Of a stretch of 36,273 nucleotides of DNA, positions 1-8,665 are shown one piece after another. The stretch spans positions 1-36,273 of the forward strand of contig CAJQQM010000193.1 in NCBI GenBank assembly GCA_905480485.1, given 5' to 3'. The first letter of the stretch is position 1; each line of letters begins with the position of its first letter. This stretch comes from an uncultured Aureispira sp. GTDB taxonomy: Bacteria; Bacteroidota; Bacteroidia; Chitinophagales; Saprospiraceae. Made by a program: the position numbers and the translations under genes. The notes under the pieces are model-generated. The model had not been told where the DNA came from. It saw only the letters and a list, made by a program, of their open reading frames with translations, and did no database searches.

Positions 1-1
1 T

Positions 2-1699
2 AGTTTTATAATTAGCGCAGAGGCACATCAATTGCAGGATAATTTCAAGCAGTTTTTGTTACAAAAAGCTGCTCTAAAATCTTTCTACCAAGGCTTAAAA
101 TCGTTAGAAGATGTGCTTGAAGAACAATACAACCTAGCCCTGAAATGGCTACATGCTTTTGTCGAACAAAGTCAGCATAAAAAATGGTTATTTTATGTAC
201 GAGAAGTCGCCTGTCTATTGTGCCTAGGTACCTTCAAAGAAGGGCAAGTTGTTAATGTTGGCACGAGTCAAGAAGTCACAGGGTTATTTGGTACGCATTC
301 TGTTGTTCAAAAGGGCGGAAATTATGCCCTAGATTATAATAAATACATGCGAAAAATGGAACATTACCACCGCGTTGTTGTTCCTAAATTTAATCAATTT
401 GTCCAGCTCAAAAAAGAATTGGTGGAGCAGTTCAAACAGGATTTACGTCTATCAGAATTTAAACCCCGTGTGTTAAGTTCGTTTGTGCGAAACAAACTGA
501 TAGATGCGCTTTATTTGCCCATATTTGGAGACAACCTAGCCAAGCAAATAGGTACTGTTGGAGATACTACTCGTACCGACCGAATGGGAATGTTGTTGTT
601 AATCTCTCCTCCGGGTTATGGCAAAACTACTCTAATGGAATATGTAGCAGATCGTTTGGGCTTAATTTTTATGAAAATAAATGGCCCGGCTATTGGGCAT
701 CAGGTGCGCAATTTAGACCCAAAAGAAGCCGACAATGCCGCTGCTGGCAAAGAGTTAGAAAAATTGAATCTAGCGCTTGAAATGGGGGATAATATCATGC
801 TATATTTAGATGATATTCAACATTGCAATCCCGAGTTCTTGCAAAAGTTTATTTCGCTGACCGATGGTCAACGCAAGATTGAAGGTACTTATAAAGGCAT
901 TACCAAAACCTACGACCTGAGAGGCCGAAGGGTTTGCGTAGTGATGGCCGGCAACCCTTATACCGAAAGTGGAGACAAGTTTCAGGTACCCGATATGTTG
1001 GCCAATCGTGCTGACATCTACAACCTAGGAGATATTATCGGCGATACCAAAGAAGTCTTTGAACTAAGTTATATCGAAAACTCACTTACTTCTAATTCTA
1101 TCTTGCAAAAAATGGCGGCAAAAAGTACCAAAGATATTTATCCATTGGTGAAGTATGCACAAACAGGTAGTCGTGAAGGTTTAGAGTTTGAAGGAAATCA
1201 TACGGCCCAAGAAATTGAAGAATATCAAGCTGTGGTGAAACGAATGTTGTATGTTCGAGACGCCATTCTAAAAGTCAATTTAGAATACATCCGTTCGGCC
1301 GCAATGGAAGAAAGTTATCGTACCGAACCTGCCTTCAAATTGCAAGGGTCGTATCGGAATATGAACAAACTCGTCGAAAAGATTGTCCCTATTATGAACG
1401 ACAAGGAGATGTTAACCCTATTGCTAGCCCATTATGAAGGAGAATCGCAAACACTGACGTCGGGTGCCGAAGCCAACATGCTTAAATTTAAGGAAATGAT
1501 TGGAGCGCTTAGTCAAGCTGAGCAAAACCGTTGGGAAGCCATAAAAGAGGCCTATAACAAAAATAAAACCGTACAAGGTAGCAAAGACAATCCGATGGTT
1601 CAGGTGGTGGCTCAGCTGTCTAACTTTTCGGAGCATCTTAAAGACATGCACATCACCATGAAAGAAGGGCTTACAAAATCTATCCATCCGCCGGACTAA
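2..1699 (+). CDS. DNA-repair-type AAA+ ATPase (DUF3686-like), C-terminal part, 5' truncated by window
   Basis: The reading frame is open to the left edge of the window, so only the C-terminal ~565 residues are visible; the TTG at 32 is just the first start-like codon and is probably internal. Counting from that TTG, a AAA+ module is clear: Walker A SPPGYGKTT at 192-200, Walker B IMLYLDD at 255-261, a sensor-1 Asn in MAGNP near 308, and a candidate arginine finger in LANRADI near 326. A helical tail follows. This arrangement matches the C-terminal ATPase of the large proteins annotated 'DNA repair ATPase' (DUF3686 family), which are much longer than the visible part. The family name rests on recall of architecture. 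ATP hydrolysis is well supported, but the substrate is unknown. The gene ends 266 bases before the next start. Confidence 0.7.
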   Translation, partial: SFIISAEAHQLQDNFKQFLLQKAALKSFYQGLKSLEDVLEEQYNLALKWLHAFVEQSQHKKWLFYVREVACLLCLGTFKEGQVVNVGTSQEVTGLFGTHSVVQKGGNYALDYNKYMRKMEHYHRVVVPKFNQFVQLKKELVEQFKQDLRLSEFKPRVLSSFVRNKLIDALYLPIFGDNLAKQIGTVGDTTRTDRMGMLLLISPPGYGKTTLMEYVADRLGLIFMKINGPAIGHQVRNLDPKEADNAAAGKELEKLNLALEMGDNIMLYLDDIQHCNPEFLQKFISLTDGQRKIEGTYKGITKTYDLRGRRVCVVMAGNPYTESGDKFQVPDMLANRADIYNLGDIIGDTKEVFELSYIENSLTSNSILQKMAAKSTKDIYPLVKYAQTGSREGLEFEGNHTAQEIEEYQAVVKRMLYVRDAILKVNLEYIRSAAMEESYRTEPAFKLQGSYRNMNKLVEKIVPIMNDKEMLTLLLAHYEGESQTLTSGAEANMLKFKEMIGALSQAEQNRWEAIKEAYNKNKTVQGSKDNPMVQVVAQLSNFSEHLKDMHITMKEGLTKSIHPPD

Positions 1700-1891
1700 A
1701 AATGTGTATCTAAAGCTAATAAAAGTTGTTTTTTGGTAATTTTAAGCCCATATGATTCTTTTTGATTTTATGTATATGAGCATACTGACAGATAGATTTT
1801 TTTTATTGTTGTATAGGATACTCCAAAGAACGACAGCTATTTCATAGCTCCCAAAAAAGAAACGAACGAGATTCCTAAAAATTAGTTAAGG

Positions 1892-1927
1892 AAAGAGATT
1901 AAGCTACTGAGCCCCTCTTTTTTTTGT
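1892..1927 (+). terminator. possible weak Rho-independent terminator
   Basis: Short inverted repeat AAAGAG (1892-1897) and CTCTTT (1915-1920) with a 17-base loop, followed directly by a further run of T. It lies between the ATPase gene and the thioredoxin-like gene. The stem is short and the loop long, so this is only a candidate. Confidence 0.3.
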
Positions 1928-1965
1928 ATGTTTAGGGTTTAAGTACCTATCAAACTTAGTCAGTT

Positions 1966-2547
1966 ATGAAAATAATTTTTTCTTTTTTGCTAGCCATCAG
2001 CTTATTTAGTGTTGCCTTTGGACAACAAAGCCCTGCTGTTACGATTAATTGGATGACTTGGGAACAAGCGGTTGCTCAATCTAAAAAAGACGAAAAACCT
2101 AAAAAAATATTTATCGACTTTTATACTGCTTGGTGTGGATGGTGTAAGCGTATGGATGCCACCACCTTTGCCAACCCTATGGTAGCCGATTACATGAATA
2201 AAAATTATTATCCAATCAAATTCGATGCAGAAGGCATGGATACTATTGTATTTAAAGGGACCACTTTTATGAATTCAGACCCAAGTTTCCAGAAAACAGG
2301 CGCTCGTGGCAAAGTACACATCTTGGCCTACTCTCTTTTGGAAGGAGCACTTAGCTATCCTAGTTATGCCATTTTGGATGAAAACTTTAGTAGGATTCAT
2401 ATCCTAGCCGGCTACAAACAGCCCGATGCTTTATTGGGTAATTTACTTTTTTTTAGTGGGGAAGAATACAAACATTACCACAATTATGTACACGCTCAAT
2501 GGCAGCGCAACCTAAAAATGCAACAGCAACAAAAAACAGGGCAATAA
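1966..2547 (+). CDS. exported thioredoxin-like protein (thioredoxin_7/DUF255 type)
   Basis: A 193-residue protein that starts with a clear Sec signal peptide (basic start, hydrophobic core, cleavage around AFG-QQ at ~20). The mature part has a thioredoxin fold signature: FIDFYTAWCGWCKRM with a CGWC redox pair at Cys57 and Cys60, followed by the TTFANPMVADYMN segment typical of thioredoxin_7 proteins. The CxxC predicts a periplasmic thiol-disulfide role, either reducing or isomerising partner proteins. The C-terminal 60 residues are less conserved and end in a Gln-rich tail. It stands alone: its stop lies 16 bases from the stop of the convergent carboxypeptidase gene, with no obvious terminator between. 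The specific partner cannot be seen from sequence. Confidence 0.85.
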   Translation: MKIIFSFLLAISLFSVAFGQQSPAVTINWMTWEQAVAQSKKDEKPKKIFIDFYTAWCGWCKRMDATTFANPMVADYMNKNYYPIKFDAEGMDTIVFKGTTFMNSDPSFQKTGARGKVHILAYSLLEGALSYPSYAILDENFSRIHILAGYKQPDALLGNLLFFSGEEYKHYHNYVHAQWQRNLKMQQQQKTGQ

Positions 2548-2563
2548 TAGTCTTATACATTAT

Positions 2564-3532
2564 CTAAAATACTGCCTCTATTTTCTTGCTTAGATGAAAC
2601 AAGGCATCTCCTTGATTGATTAGTGGGGCATGATTGACACAAATTATATAGCCCGAGACGTGGGCCTTGACAGGTATTTCAAAATTGCCGTAGGGGTCAC
2701 TGATTGACCCTATCACTTGTTTTTTTTGTACAAAACTACCTAATTGACAATTAGACCGAAACATCCCCGAACGTTTGGCCCTTAGCCAACTAGATGATTT
2801 GATGAGTTTGGGTGCTGCTGTAGCAGTAGCCACTCGATCTTTTAGACAGCTCGTAAAATCGCGCATTCCCAAATAGGTCATGACCCTCAAGGTACCATTA
2901 ATCCCATGATTGGTAACCGTTCGATCGAGATGCAAGGTTTTGCCACCTTCAAACAACAATACTTTTTTGCCTTTTTCTGCCAAGGTTTTTCGAAAGGATT
3001 TATCGCGGGTTTCAGCATCCTTTATAAATTTCATTCCAAATACTTTCGCCAATTTTAGGGTATCTTTTTGATCGGCATCAATTCTAATTTGAGCATAATT
3101 AAATCGCCTAGCACCCCCGGTGTGGTAATCGATACAGTAATCGATGTGCGGTACAATTTCATGCATCAAATAATAGGCAAATCGACTCGCCAAAGACCCT
3201 CTTTTAGCACCTGGAAACATACGATTTAGATCGCGTCCATCCGGAAATTCTCGTTCTTGATTTAAAAATCCAAATACATTAATAACCGGCATGCATATCA
3301 GAGTGCCTGCATTAGGTTTGTGAAAGCCCTTTGTCACCATTTGTCGCACGATTTCCACCCCATTAATTTCGTCGCCATGAATGCCCGCTGTAAGCAAAAG
3401 ACAGGGGCCCTCTTCGAGGCCTCGCTGTACCAATACCGGTACCGACAAACTTGTTCCGGTGTGCAAGGTGGCAATGTTTAAATCCAGACTATAGTTAGTT
3501 CCTTTTTCAATTTCTGTCCCAAGTATATTCAT
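2564..3532 (-). CDS. succinylglutamate desuccinylase/aspartoacylase-family zinc carboxypeptidase
   Basis: A zinc-dependent amidohydrolase of the M14-like AstE/AspA family. Counting from the ATG at 3532, the zinc site is visible as GIHGDEING (His52, Glu55) and DYHTGG (His137); DLNRMFPG near 101-108 is the usual substrate-binding block. A TTG at 3562 would add ten residues and overlap rimK by 14 bases, but the ATG at 3532 has an A-rich AAGAAAAA leader and begins the recognisable domain, so I prefer it (322 residues). The last ~80 residues form the lipoyl-like beta domain usual for this branch. It follows the RimK-type ligase by 16 bases in one operon. By family it cleaves an acyl- or glutamyl-amide bond; trimming of a RimK-added glutamate is an inference from context. 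Confidence 0.85.
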   Translation of the reverse strand: MNILGTEIEKGTNYSLDLNIATLHTGTSLSVPVLVQRGLEEGPCLLLTAGIHGDEINGVEIVRQMVTKGFHKPNAGTLICMPVINVFGFLNQEREFPDGRDLNRMFPGAKRGSLASRFAYYLMHEIVPHIDYCIDYHTGGARRFNYAQIRIDADQKDTLKLAKVFGMKFIKDAETRDKSFRKTLAEKGKKVLLFEGGKTLHLDRTVTNHGINGTLRVMTYLGMRDFTSCLKDRVATATAAPKLIKSSSWLRAKRSGMFRSNCQLGSFVQKKQVIGSISDPYGNFEIPVKAHVSGYIICVNHAPLINQGDALFHLSKKIEAVF

Positions 3533-3548
3533 TTTTTCTTCGTTCTGT

Positions 3549-4442
3549 TTATTGGAGGGCAACCTTACGTTCTATGTACCGAATAATAGCGGTAGCAATG
3601 TCTTTTTGAGTAGCCTTTTCGATGCCTTCCAAACCAGGAGAAGAATTTACTTCAAGAATCATAGGCCCTGAATCCGATTGCAATAGGTCGACCCCGGCAA
3701 TCGCCAAGCCTAAGGTTTTGGTAGCACGCAAAGCAGCTTGTTCTTCGGCTTGGCTCAATTCGATAAGCTTGGCCGTGCCACCTTGATGTAAATTTGAACG
3801 AAATTCGCCAGGAGCCGATTGTCGTTTCATGGCCCCCACAACCACTCCATCCACTACCAAGACCCGAACATCTGCCCCTTTAGCCTCTTCGATAAAATCT
3901 TGAATAATTACCCTTGCTTGCAACCCATTAAAAGCCTCTAGAACTGATTTAGCAGCACTTTGGGTTTCGGCCAAAACGACCCCCATTCCCTGTGTACCCT
4001 CCAAAAGTTTAATGACACATGGAGGCCCTCCTATTTTGTTGATAACCGCGTTGACATCTCTCGAATAATTAGTAAATACGGTTTTAGGCATCGCCAAGCC
4101 CGCCCTAGATAACAACTGCAAACTACGCAGCTTATCTCTTGACATAGTTAGGGCCTCTGAACTTGTCGCTGAAAAGATTTTCATCATTTCAAATTGCCGA
4201 ATAACAGCCGCCCCAAAATAGGTAACAGAAGCACCAATACGAGGAATGATCGCATCGATTTGATTAATTTCGGTTCCTCGATAAAAAATCTGGGGCTTTT
4301 CTTGTTCGATAACTAAATCGCATTTGGTATGATCGACCACCAACATCTGATGCCCTCTTTTTTCTCCAGCCTCAATCAAACGTTGTGTAGAGTACAAACG
4401 AGCCGACCTTGATAGAATGACCATTTTCAAATTCTTCTTCAT
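3549..4442 (-). CDS. rimK: RimK-family ATP-grasp glutamate ligase
   Basis: A 297-residue ATP-grasp ligase of RimK type (E. coli RimK adds glutamates to ribosomal protein S6). The N-terminal half (1-95) has the RimK start MVILSRSARLYSTQRLIEA. The ATP-grasp part has the glycine-rich loop LLEGTQGMG (~146-154), QDFIEEAKGADVR (181-193), EFRSNLHQGG (213-222) and the metal-binding EVNSSPGLEGIE near 264-275. All key blocks look intact, so it is probably active. The start ATG overlaps the stop of the upstream protease gene as ATGA (4439-4442), indicating translational coupling. Substrate could be S6, a peptide or a small molecule; the sequence does not decide. Confidence 0.9.
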   Translation of the reverse strand: MKKNLKMVILSRSARLYSTQRLIEAGEKRGHQMLVVDHTKCDLVIEQEKPQIFYRGTEINQIDAIIPRIGASVTYFGAAVIRQFEMMKIFSATSSEALTMSRDKLRSLQLLSRAGLAMPKTVFTNYSRDVNAVINKIGGPPCVIKLLEGTQGMGVVLAETQSAAKSVLEAFNGLQARVIIQDFIEEAKGADVRVLVVDGVVVGAMKRQSAPGEFRSNLHQGGTAKLIELSQAEEQAALRATKTLGLAIAGVDLLQSDSGPMILEVNSSPGLEGIEKATQKDIATAIIRYIERKVALQ

Positions 4443-4870
4443 CTTTTATGATTTCTTTTAAGCAAGGTATAGGTTTTGGAAACATCTACCAAATACTTTT
4501 TTTTGAGAAATTTGCGCCCCAATAACACCGGGTATCGCATCGTAGAACGATTACTGAGCGTACATTCAATAGACTGGATTTGTCCTCCTATTAGCAAGTC
4601 TGTACTGATTTTGTAGCGTTGTTGAAGGGCCCCGTTCGAACTCTTTATCCATTTGAGGCTGTATTGTTTAAAAAGATATTCTTGAGCGGTATAAGCCGGA
4701 TTAGTTGGGTCTAAAAACACGCAATATAAGCCTTCTGCCTCCTCTCTGATTGAACAACAATTAAGGGAAGCCGTATAAGCACCTGTGTCTATTTTAACGG
4801 TCACATCAAATAGCTTAAGCAATGGAAAATCAACTTTCTCTTGTCGGCCAATAACTGTTTTGCGGAGCAT
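4439..4870 (-). CDS. retropepsin-like 'ATP-dependent zinc protease' family (RimB-type)
   Basis: A 143-residue protein matching the small family annotated as ATP-dependent zinc protease (PF05618), which resembles half of a retropepsin. The catalytic-type motif is VKIDTGAYTASLN with Asp28-Thr-Gly-Ala, and the second conserved block is MRYPVLLGRKFL near 111-122. In Pseudomonas a member, RimB, is encoded beside rimK and acts with it in ribosomal modification; that is established knowledge for another phylum. Here the gene is first in a three-gene minus-strand operon and overlaps rimK by four bases. There is no signal peptide, so it is cytoplasmic. Aspartyl-protease chemistry is suggested by DTGA, despite the 'zinc' family name. 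Confidence 0.8.
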   Translation of the reverse strand: MLRKTVIGRQEKVDFPLLKLFDVTVKIDTGAYTASLNCCSIREEAEGLYCVFLDPTNPAYTAQEYLFKQYSLKWIKSSNGALQQRYKISTDLLIGGQIQSIECTLSNRSTMRYPVLLGRKFLKKKYLVDVSKTYTLLKRNHKR

Positions 4871-5129
4871 CTAAATATAAAATTTGTTGTGCTTACAAGA
4901 TAATCAAAAGTCTACTAAAAAAACAGTCTACCCCCTATCTAAATATTAGAATGTTTATAAATTATTCTTAACCATGTTTATCCAATAGAATTTAATCGTA
5001 TATCAATTTTTATAATTAAACAAAAAATTGTATTATGGTCATTCCTCATTTATTTTAATCGTCTACATGTGTCCCCCACATAACAATCATTTTTTGTCAG
5101 GTATATTTTAACATAATTTTCAATAATAT

Positions 5130-6746
5130 ATGTTTCATAAAGTAGCTTTCTATCTCCAACTGAGTTGTTTGAGCTTATTTAACTGTTTGGTCGTAAGTGC
5201 TGCAACGCCTTCGCTCGATCGGGCGATCGAAAAAAGTGCTGAACTTCCTGCGCTTTCACAGCATTTAGCCAAAGTATATGTTTCTTTGTGTAACAACATC
5301 AAAGAGCCTAGCTTTTATCAAGAAAGAGATGCCGTAATACAGACTTTTGATGAAAATATGCATGAATTAGGTCGCTTTGTACCTAATGATGCGATCAAAG
5401 CCAAAATTCAAAAAGTTAGAAGTATTTGGCAGGAATATAAAACTATTGCCAATTGGACAATTCATAAAGAAGGGGCCTCTAAGCTGCTTAAACTATCGGC
5501 CGAAATTTTGGAAGCTACCAATCTTTTGTACCAGGAATACCAAAACTATGCCCAAGAAAAACGCTCGATCAAAGCGCATAAAACCGAAATAAGAATAAAT
5601 GCTGCGCTGCAAGACAACCGAAATATATCCATCTTGATGTATCGTATTATGCTCTATTATTTGGCCGAAAAACAAGGCATCGACCCTACTGTAAGTGGTC
5701 ATAAATTAGATGAAGCGCAACAAATATTTAACAGGATAATAAGAAGACTCACAACCGCTAAGATTAGTTCTGAAAAGATACAGCTTTATCTGCAGCAAAT
5801 TCAACAACATTGGGAAGCAATTCGAAAACATCTGGTTTTTGTAGATAAAGACCAAACTTATGTTGGCCATATGCATCAAAGTGCGCAGCGGATTGAAAGG
5901 GCTAACAGAACAATTGTATCGATATACCAACAACTTAAAATAAAGCTTTCTATCAGTGATGCACTCAATGATGCTTGGGCACAGGCGATGATTAGTCAAA
6001 AAATTGCGAAAGCCTATATAGCCTATACCTACCATCAAAATGACTTGCACCCGCAAGCGCTTGTAGCACTTATCAAACAATTTGAACAAAATCAGTTTTA
6101 TTTGTGGGAAACAGCCCAAAACGGAGCCATCCAAAAAGCATTAGCAGAAGCAGGACCTGCTTGGATAAGTTTCAGAAAGCTCGTACGAGATAGTACAAAA
6201 AAAACAACCGAACATATGCATCAAGTGATTGAACAGTCCGAAATACTCATGCATGCCTACGAAAAAGTAACAGCTTCGATTGAAGATTTTGCCAATCAAA
6301 TACCTGCTTATCAAGCTCTTTCGCACCAAAATGGATTAAAATTAGCATCCAACAAAGATATTATTTATCAAATACATGTATCAAGCCATTTACGCATCTA
6401 TTCTCAACGTATTGCCTTGTTTTTCATGCTCAAAGTACTCGACCTTGAAAAAGAAAATAGTCTGCAACAATTAGATGAATGCGTGGCAGATTTTAACCCT
6501 AAATTTAAGGAACTAAAGGCATCACAACTCAATACGCTTCCGATGAACAAACTGCTTGAAAGTTGTATTGTTGAATGGGATTGGATGTCAAAAGCTTGCA
6601 CACTTGGTGGGGTATCTGACATCGAAATGATGCTTCAGCACAGCGATATTTTATCTAAGAAATTAATGAAACTCACTAACATGTACGAACATCGGATGAA
6701 CATCTTGTTTAGCAAAGATGCTACCCTAAAGGATACCACCGAATAA
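5130..6746 (+). CDS. periplasmic protein of four tandem PilJ/NarX-like helical modules
   Basis: A 538-residue, largely helical protein. It begins with a signal peptide (cleavage near VSA-ATP, ~24) and shows no later membrane segment. Four internal repeats are visible, each opening with a motif like that of type IV pili chemotaxis-transducer N-terminal domains: LSQHLAKVY (42-50), LMYRIMLYY (169-177), ISQKIAKAY (288-296), YSQRIALFF (424-432). Each is followed 54-56 residues later by a Trp (100, 228, 345, 483) and then a long third helix ending in a Tyr-rich segment. The fourth copy is closest to the PilJ consensus. No HAMP, kinase or methyl-accepting domain follows, so it would be an export-only sensor or binding protein. 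The function is unknown. arsC starts 20 bases downstream and may be co-transcribed. Confidence 0.6.
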   Translation: MFHKVAFYLQLSCLSLFNCLVVSAATPSLDRAIEKSAELPALSQHLAKVYVSLCNNIKEPSFYQERDAVIQTFDENMHELGRFVPNDAIKAKIQKVRSIWQEYKTIANWTIHKEGASKLLKLSAEILEATNLLYQEYQNYAQEKRSIKAHKTEIRINAALQDNRNISILMYRIMLYYLAEKQGIDPTVSGHKLDEAQQIFNRIIRRLTTAKISSEKIQLYLQQIQQHWEAIRKHLVFVDKDQTYVGHMHQSAQRIERANRTIVSIYQQLKIKLSISDALNDAWAQAMISQKIAKAYIAYTYHQNDLHPQALVALIKQFEQNQFYLWETAQNGAIQKALAEAGPAWISFRKLVRDSTKKTTEHMHQVIEQSEILMHAYEKVTASIEDFANQIPAYQALSHQNGLKLASNKDIIYQIHVSSHLRIYSQRIALFFMLKVLDLEKENSLQQLDECVADFNPKFKELKASQLNTLPMNKLLESCIVEWDWMSKACTLGGVSDIEMMLQHSDILSKKLMKLTNMYEHRMNILFSKDATLKDTTE

Positions 6747-6766
6747 CCACCACAATACATTTATTT

Positions 6767-7114
6767 ATGCTAATACAAATTTTTCATAATCCTAGATGTG
6801 GTAAAAGTAGGACATGCCTAAAAATACTACAAGAAAGTGGTCATGCATTCGAAATAATCGAATACATGAAACAGACCTTATCGCCTGAATTGATTCAATC
6901 TACCCTCGACCGACTCGGCATAAATGCCGAACAGCTACTTCGCAAAAACGAATCGATTTACAAAGAAAATTTTAAAGACAAAAAGCACCATCAAAACGAA
7001 TGGATTAAGATTATGATAGCACAGCCCAAGCTAATACAACGCCCTATTATTATCAAAGGAGACAAAGCGGTTATCGGTCGGCCGATTGAAAACTTAATTG
7101 AATTTTTGAAATAA
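6767..7114 (+). CDS. arsC: ArsC-family arsenate reductase (glutaredoxin type)
   Basis: A 115-residue ArsC/Spx-family protein. The catalytic loop is HNPRCGKSR with Cys11, as in glutaredoxin-dependent arsenate reductases. The three arginines that bind arsenate in the E. coli enzyme have counterparts at Arg59 (LLRKNE), Arg92 (QRPIII) and Arg105 (GRPIE). Spx regulators keep CxxC or lack the RPI blocks, so a reductase is more likely. It would reduce arsenate to arsenite in the cytoplasm. No ars operon neighbours (arsB, acr3, arsR) are visible, so a general redox or YffB-like role is possible. It lies 20 bases after the PilJ-like gene on the same strand. Confidence 0.85.
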   Translation: MLIQIFHNPRCGKSRTCLKILQESGHAFEIIEYMKQTLSPELIQSTLDRLGINAEQLLRKNESIYKENFKDKKHHQNEWIKIMIAQPKLIQRPIIIKGDKAVIGRPIENLIEFLK

Positions 7115-7314
7115 ATTACCTTGCCCCCTATTTATGGTTTATTGATGCCAGCATTTTGTTCATCGATAAATTTAAATTATCCTAGAATTAAACCTTTTCA
7201 TAATTTAGAGTCTAAATTTAGAATTCGCAATCAACTGGTCTTACAAATTTATTTTTTTATTTTTAGCGGATATTCCTATTTTTAGTTAGTAAACTAAACA
7301 AACCACCATAATAC

Positions 7315-8613
7315 ATGAGAACTATATTTATTCTTTCAATTTATTGTTTTATTGGCTCCATTTCATGGGCGCAAATCAATCCAAGTTTTGCCCCTATCCC
7401 TTCAAGCTTTGGAATTTTGAGCCCTAACCCAGTGATTGCCACCGATATTGTATACGACAGCAAAGACAGTACTATGCAGGCTTTTCATTTGTTATTGCCC
7501 GATACAACAGGCCCCTACCCCTTGGTCGTTTACATTCATGGAGGAGGTTTTTTGGCAGGTTCCAGAGATCTTATTTATGCGAGTGCTGACGTACAGCTGA
7601 GCGCCAAATATTTTTTGGAACAAGGGATTGCTTTTGCGTGTATTGGTTATCGCTTATTACCTACTAGTGGCCCTATTGATTCAGTTGGTGTCAAAAAATG
7701 CATGGGAGATTCCAAAAAAGCCTTACAATTTATGCGGTATTATGCTCAAGACTTACACCTTAACCCTCAAAAATTTGCTGTCTCAGGGGGCTCTGCAGGT
7801 GCTGGAACATCCCTTTGGTTAGCAAGCCGCGATAATATGGCCGACCCTAATGCTAGCAACCCTGTAGACCAAATGTCGACGCGTGTTTGTGCTGCTTTTA
7901 TTCGAGGCAGTCAATCTACCTACGATTTGTATCGCTGGGAAACCGAAATATATCATAATTTTGATGGGCAGGGCAATCATTACACCCTCGACAGTATGCA
8001 AGCCCTACTTGGCTTCGATCGTTATGCAAATTTTTATGGAGGAGTCGATTCTACCTATCATATCCTGTACGATTCGGCACTATTGCAGTACCGCCAAGAT
8101 GTAGATATGCTTTACCATTTAAGCAGTGATGACCCACCTTTGTATATTTTCAGTAATTCGCAAGCCGTGCATCCTAGTGACGATTTAATGCATCATCCCT
8201 TTCATTCTAGGGCAATTTACAACACAGCTATTAATGCCAATATACAGGAGGTAAAAGGGGATATTGCCGCCCTAAATATTAATAATACTTTTAATGAAAC
8301 AGGCAATGAGTTTTTGGCTAGACAACTTAACAACTGTAGTATATCAACAAATATTAATGAAGTTCATTCGCAAAAAAATGTTCTTGTTTTCCCCAATCCT
8401 GTTGTCAACTTGCTCAACATTAAGTTGAACGAACAACTCATAAGCCGCATCACCCTATTCAATGCCGCCGGTCAAATTATACAAGCCACTGAAAACATTC
8501 AGGCGCACGATTTTCAGCTGTCTACTTCTAATTTACCGAAGGGTATGTACTGCATACAAATTAGCACTCAAAATGGGGAGCGACATACACAATTACTAAC
8601 CGTTTTGAAATAA
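7315..8613 (+). CDS. T9SS-exported alpha/beta-hydrolase esterase with type A C-terminal sorting domain
   Basis: A 432-residue secreted hydrolase. It has a signal peptide (cleavage near SWA-QIN, ~19), then an alpha/beta-hydrolase domain of the carboxylesterase/BD-FAE type: oxyanion loop YIHGGGF (~73-79) and nucleophile elbow VSGGSAGAG with Ser160. An acid may lie in the SSDDPPLYIF segment (~270-279), and a catalytic His among HHPFHS (~293-298), but these are tentative. The last ~75 residues are a T9SS type A sorting domain: VFPNPVVN (~358), ITLFNAAGQ, LPKGMYCIQI and a final LLTVLK. The protein should cross the outer membrane by T9SS and be released or anchored with CTD cleavage. Substrate is unknown. 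It ends at a strong bidirectional terminator. Confidence 0.88.
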   Translation: MRTIFILSIYCFIGSISWAQINPSFAPIPSSFGILSPNPVIATDIVYDSKDSTMQAFHLLLPDTTGPYPLVVYIHGGGFLAGSRDLIYASADVQLSAKYFLEQGIAFACIGYRLLPTSGPIDSVGVKKCMGDSKKALQFMRYYAQDLHLNPQKFAVSGGSAGAGTSLWLASRDNMADPNASNPVDQMSTRVCAAFIRGSQSTYDLYRWETEIYHNFDGQGNHYTLDSMQALLGFDRYANFYGGVDSTYHILYDSALLQYRQDVDMLYHLSSDDPPLYIFSNSQAVHPSDDLMHHPFHSRAIYNTAINANIQEVKGDIAALNINNTFNETGNEFLARQLNNCSISTNINEVHSQKNVLVFPNPVVNLLNIKLNEQLISRITLFNAAGQIIQATENIQAHDFQLSTSNLPKGMYCIQISTQNGERHTQLLTVLK

Positions 8614-8657
8614 TCTAAAAAAAGCGAACAATAAAAATATTGTTTGCTTTTTTTAGA
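8614..8657. terminator. bidirectional Rho-independent terminator
   Basis: A 20-bp inverted repeat with one G-T wobble: left arm 8614-8633, AAAA loop 8634-8637, right arm 8638-8657. The arms carry an A7 tract and the matching T7 tract, so it can work on both strands. It sits between the convergent esterase and bestrophin genes, starting right after the esterase stop codon. Confidence 0.85.
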
Positions 8658-8665
8658 TTTATAGC

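Noticed and set aside
3533-3562. TTG start for the carboxypeptidase overlapping rimK
   Set aside because: The extra ten residues are low-complexity charged; the ATG at 3532 has an A-rich leader and begins the conserved domain.
5102-5109. TATATTTT as promoter for the PilJ-like gene
   Set aside because: Lacks the final G of TAnnTTTG and the only nearby TTTG is 5 bases upstream.
5493-5702. Minus-strand open frames inside the PilJ-like gene (also 5706-6134, 6141-6329, 6404-6622)
   Set aside because: They are antisense to a repeat-structured protein, have no family features and carry unlikely composition; shadows of the real gene.
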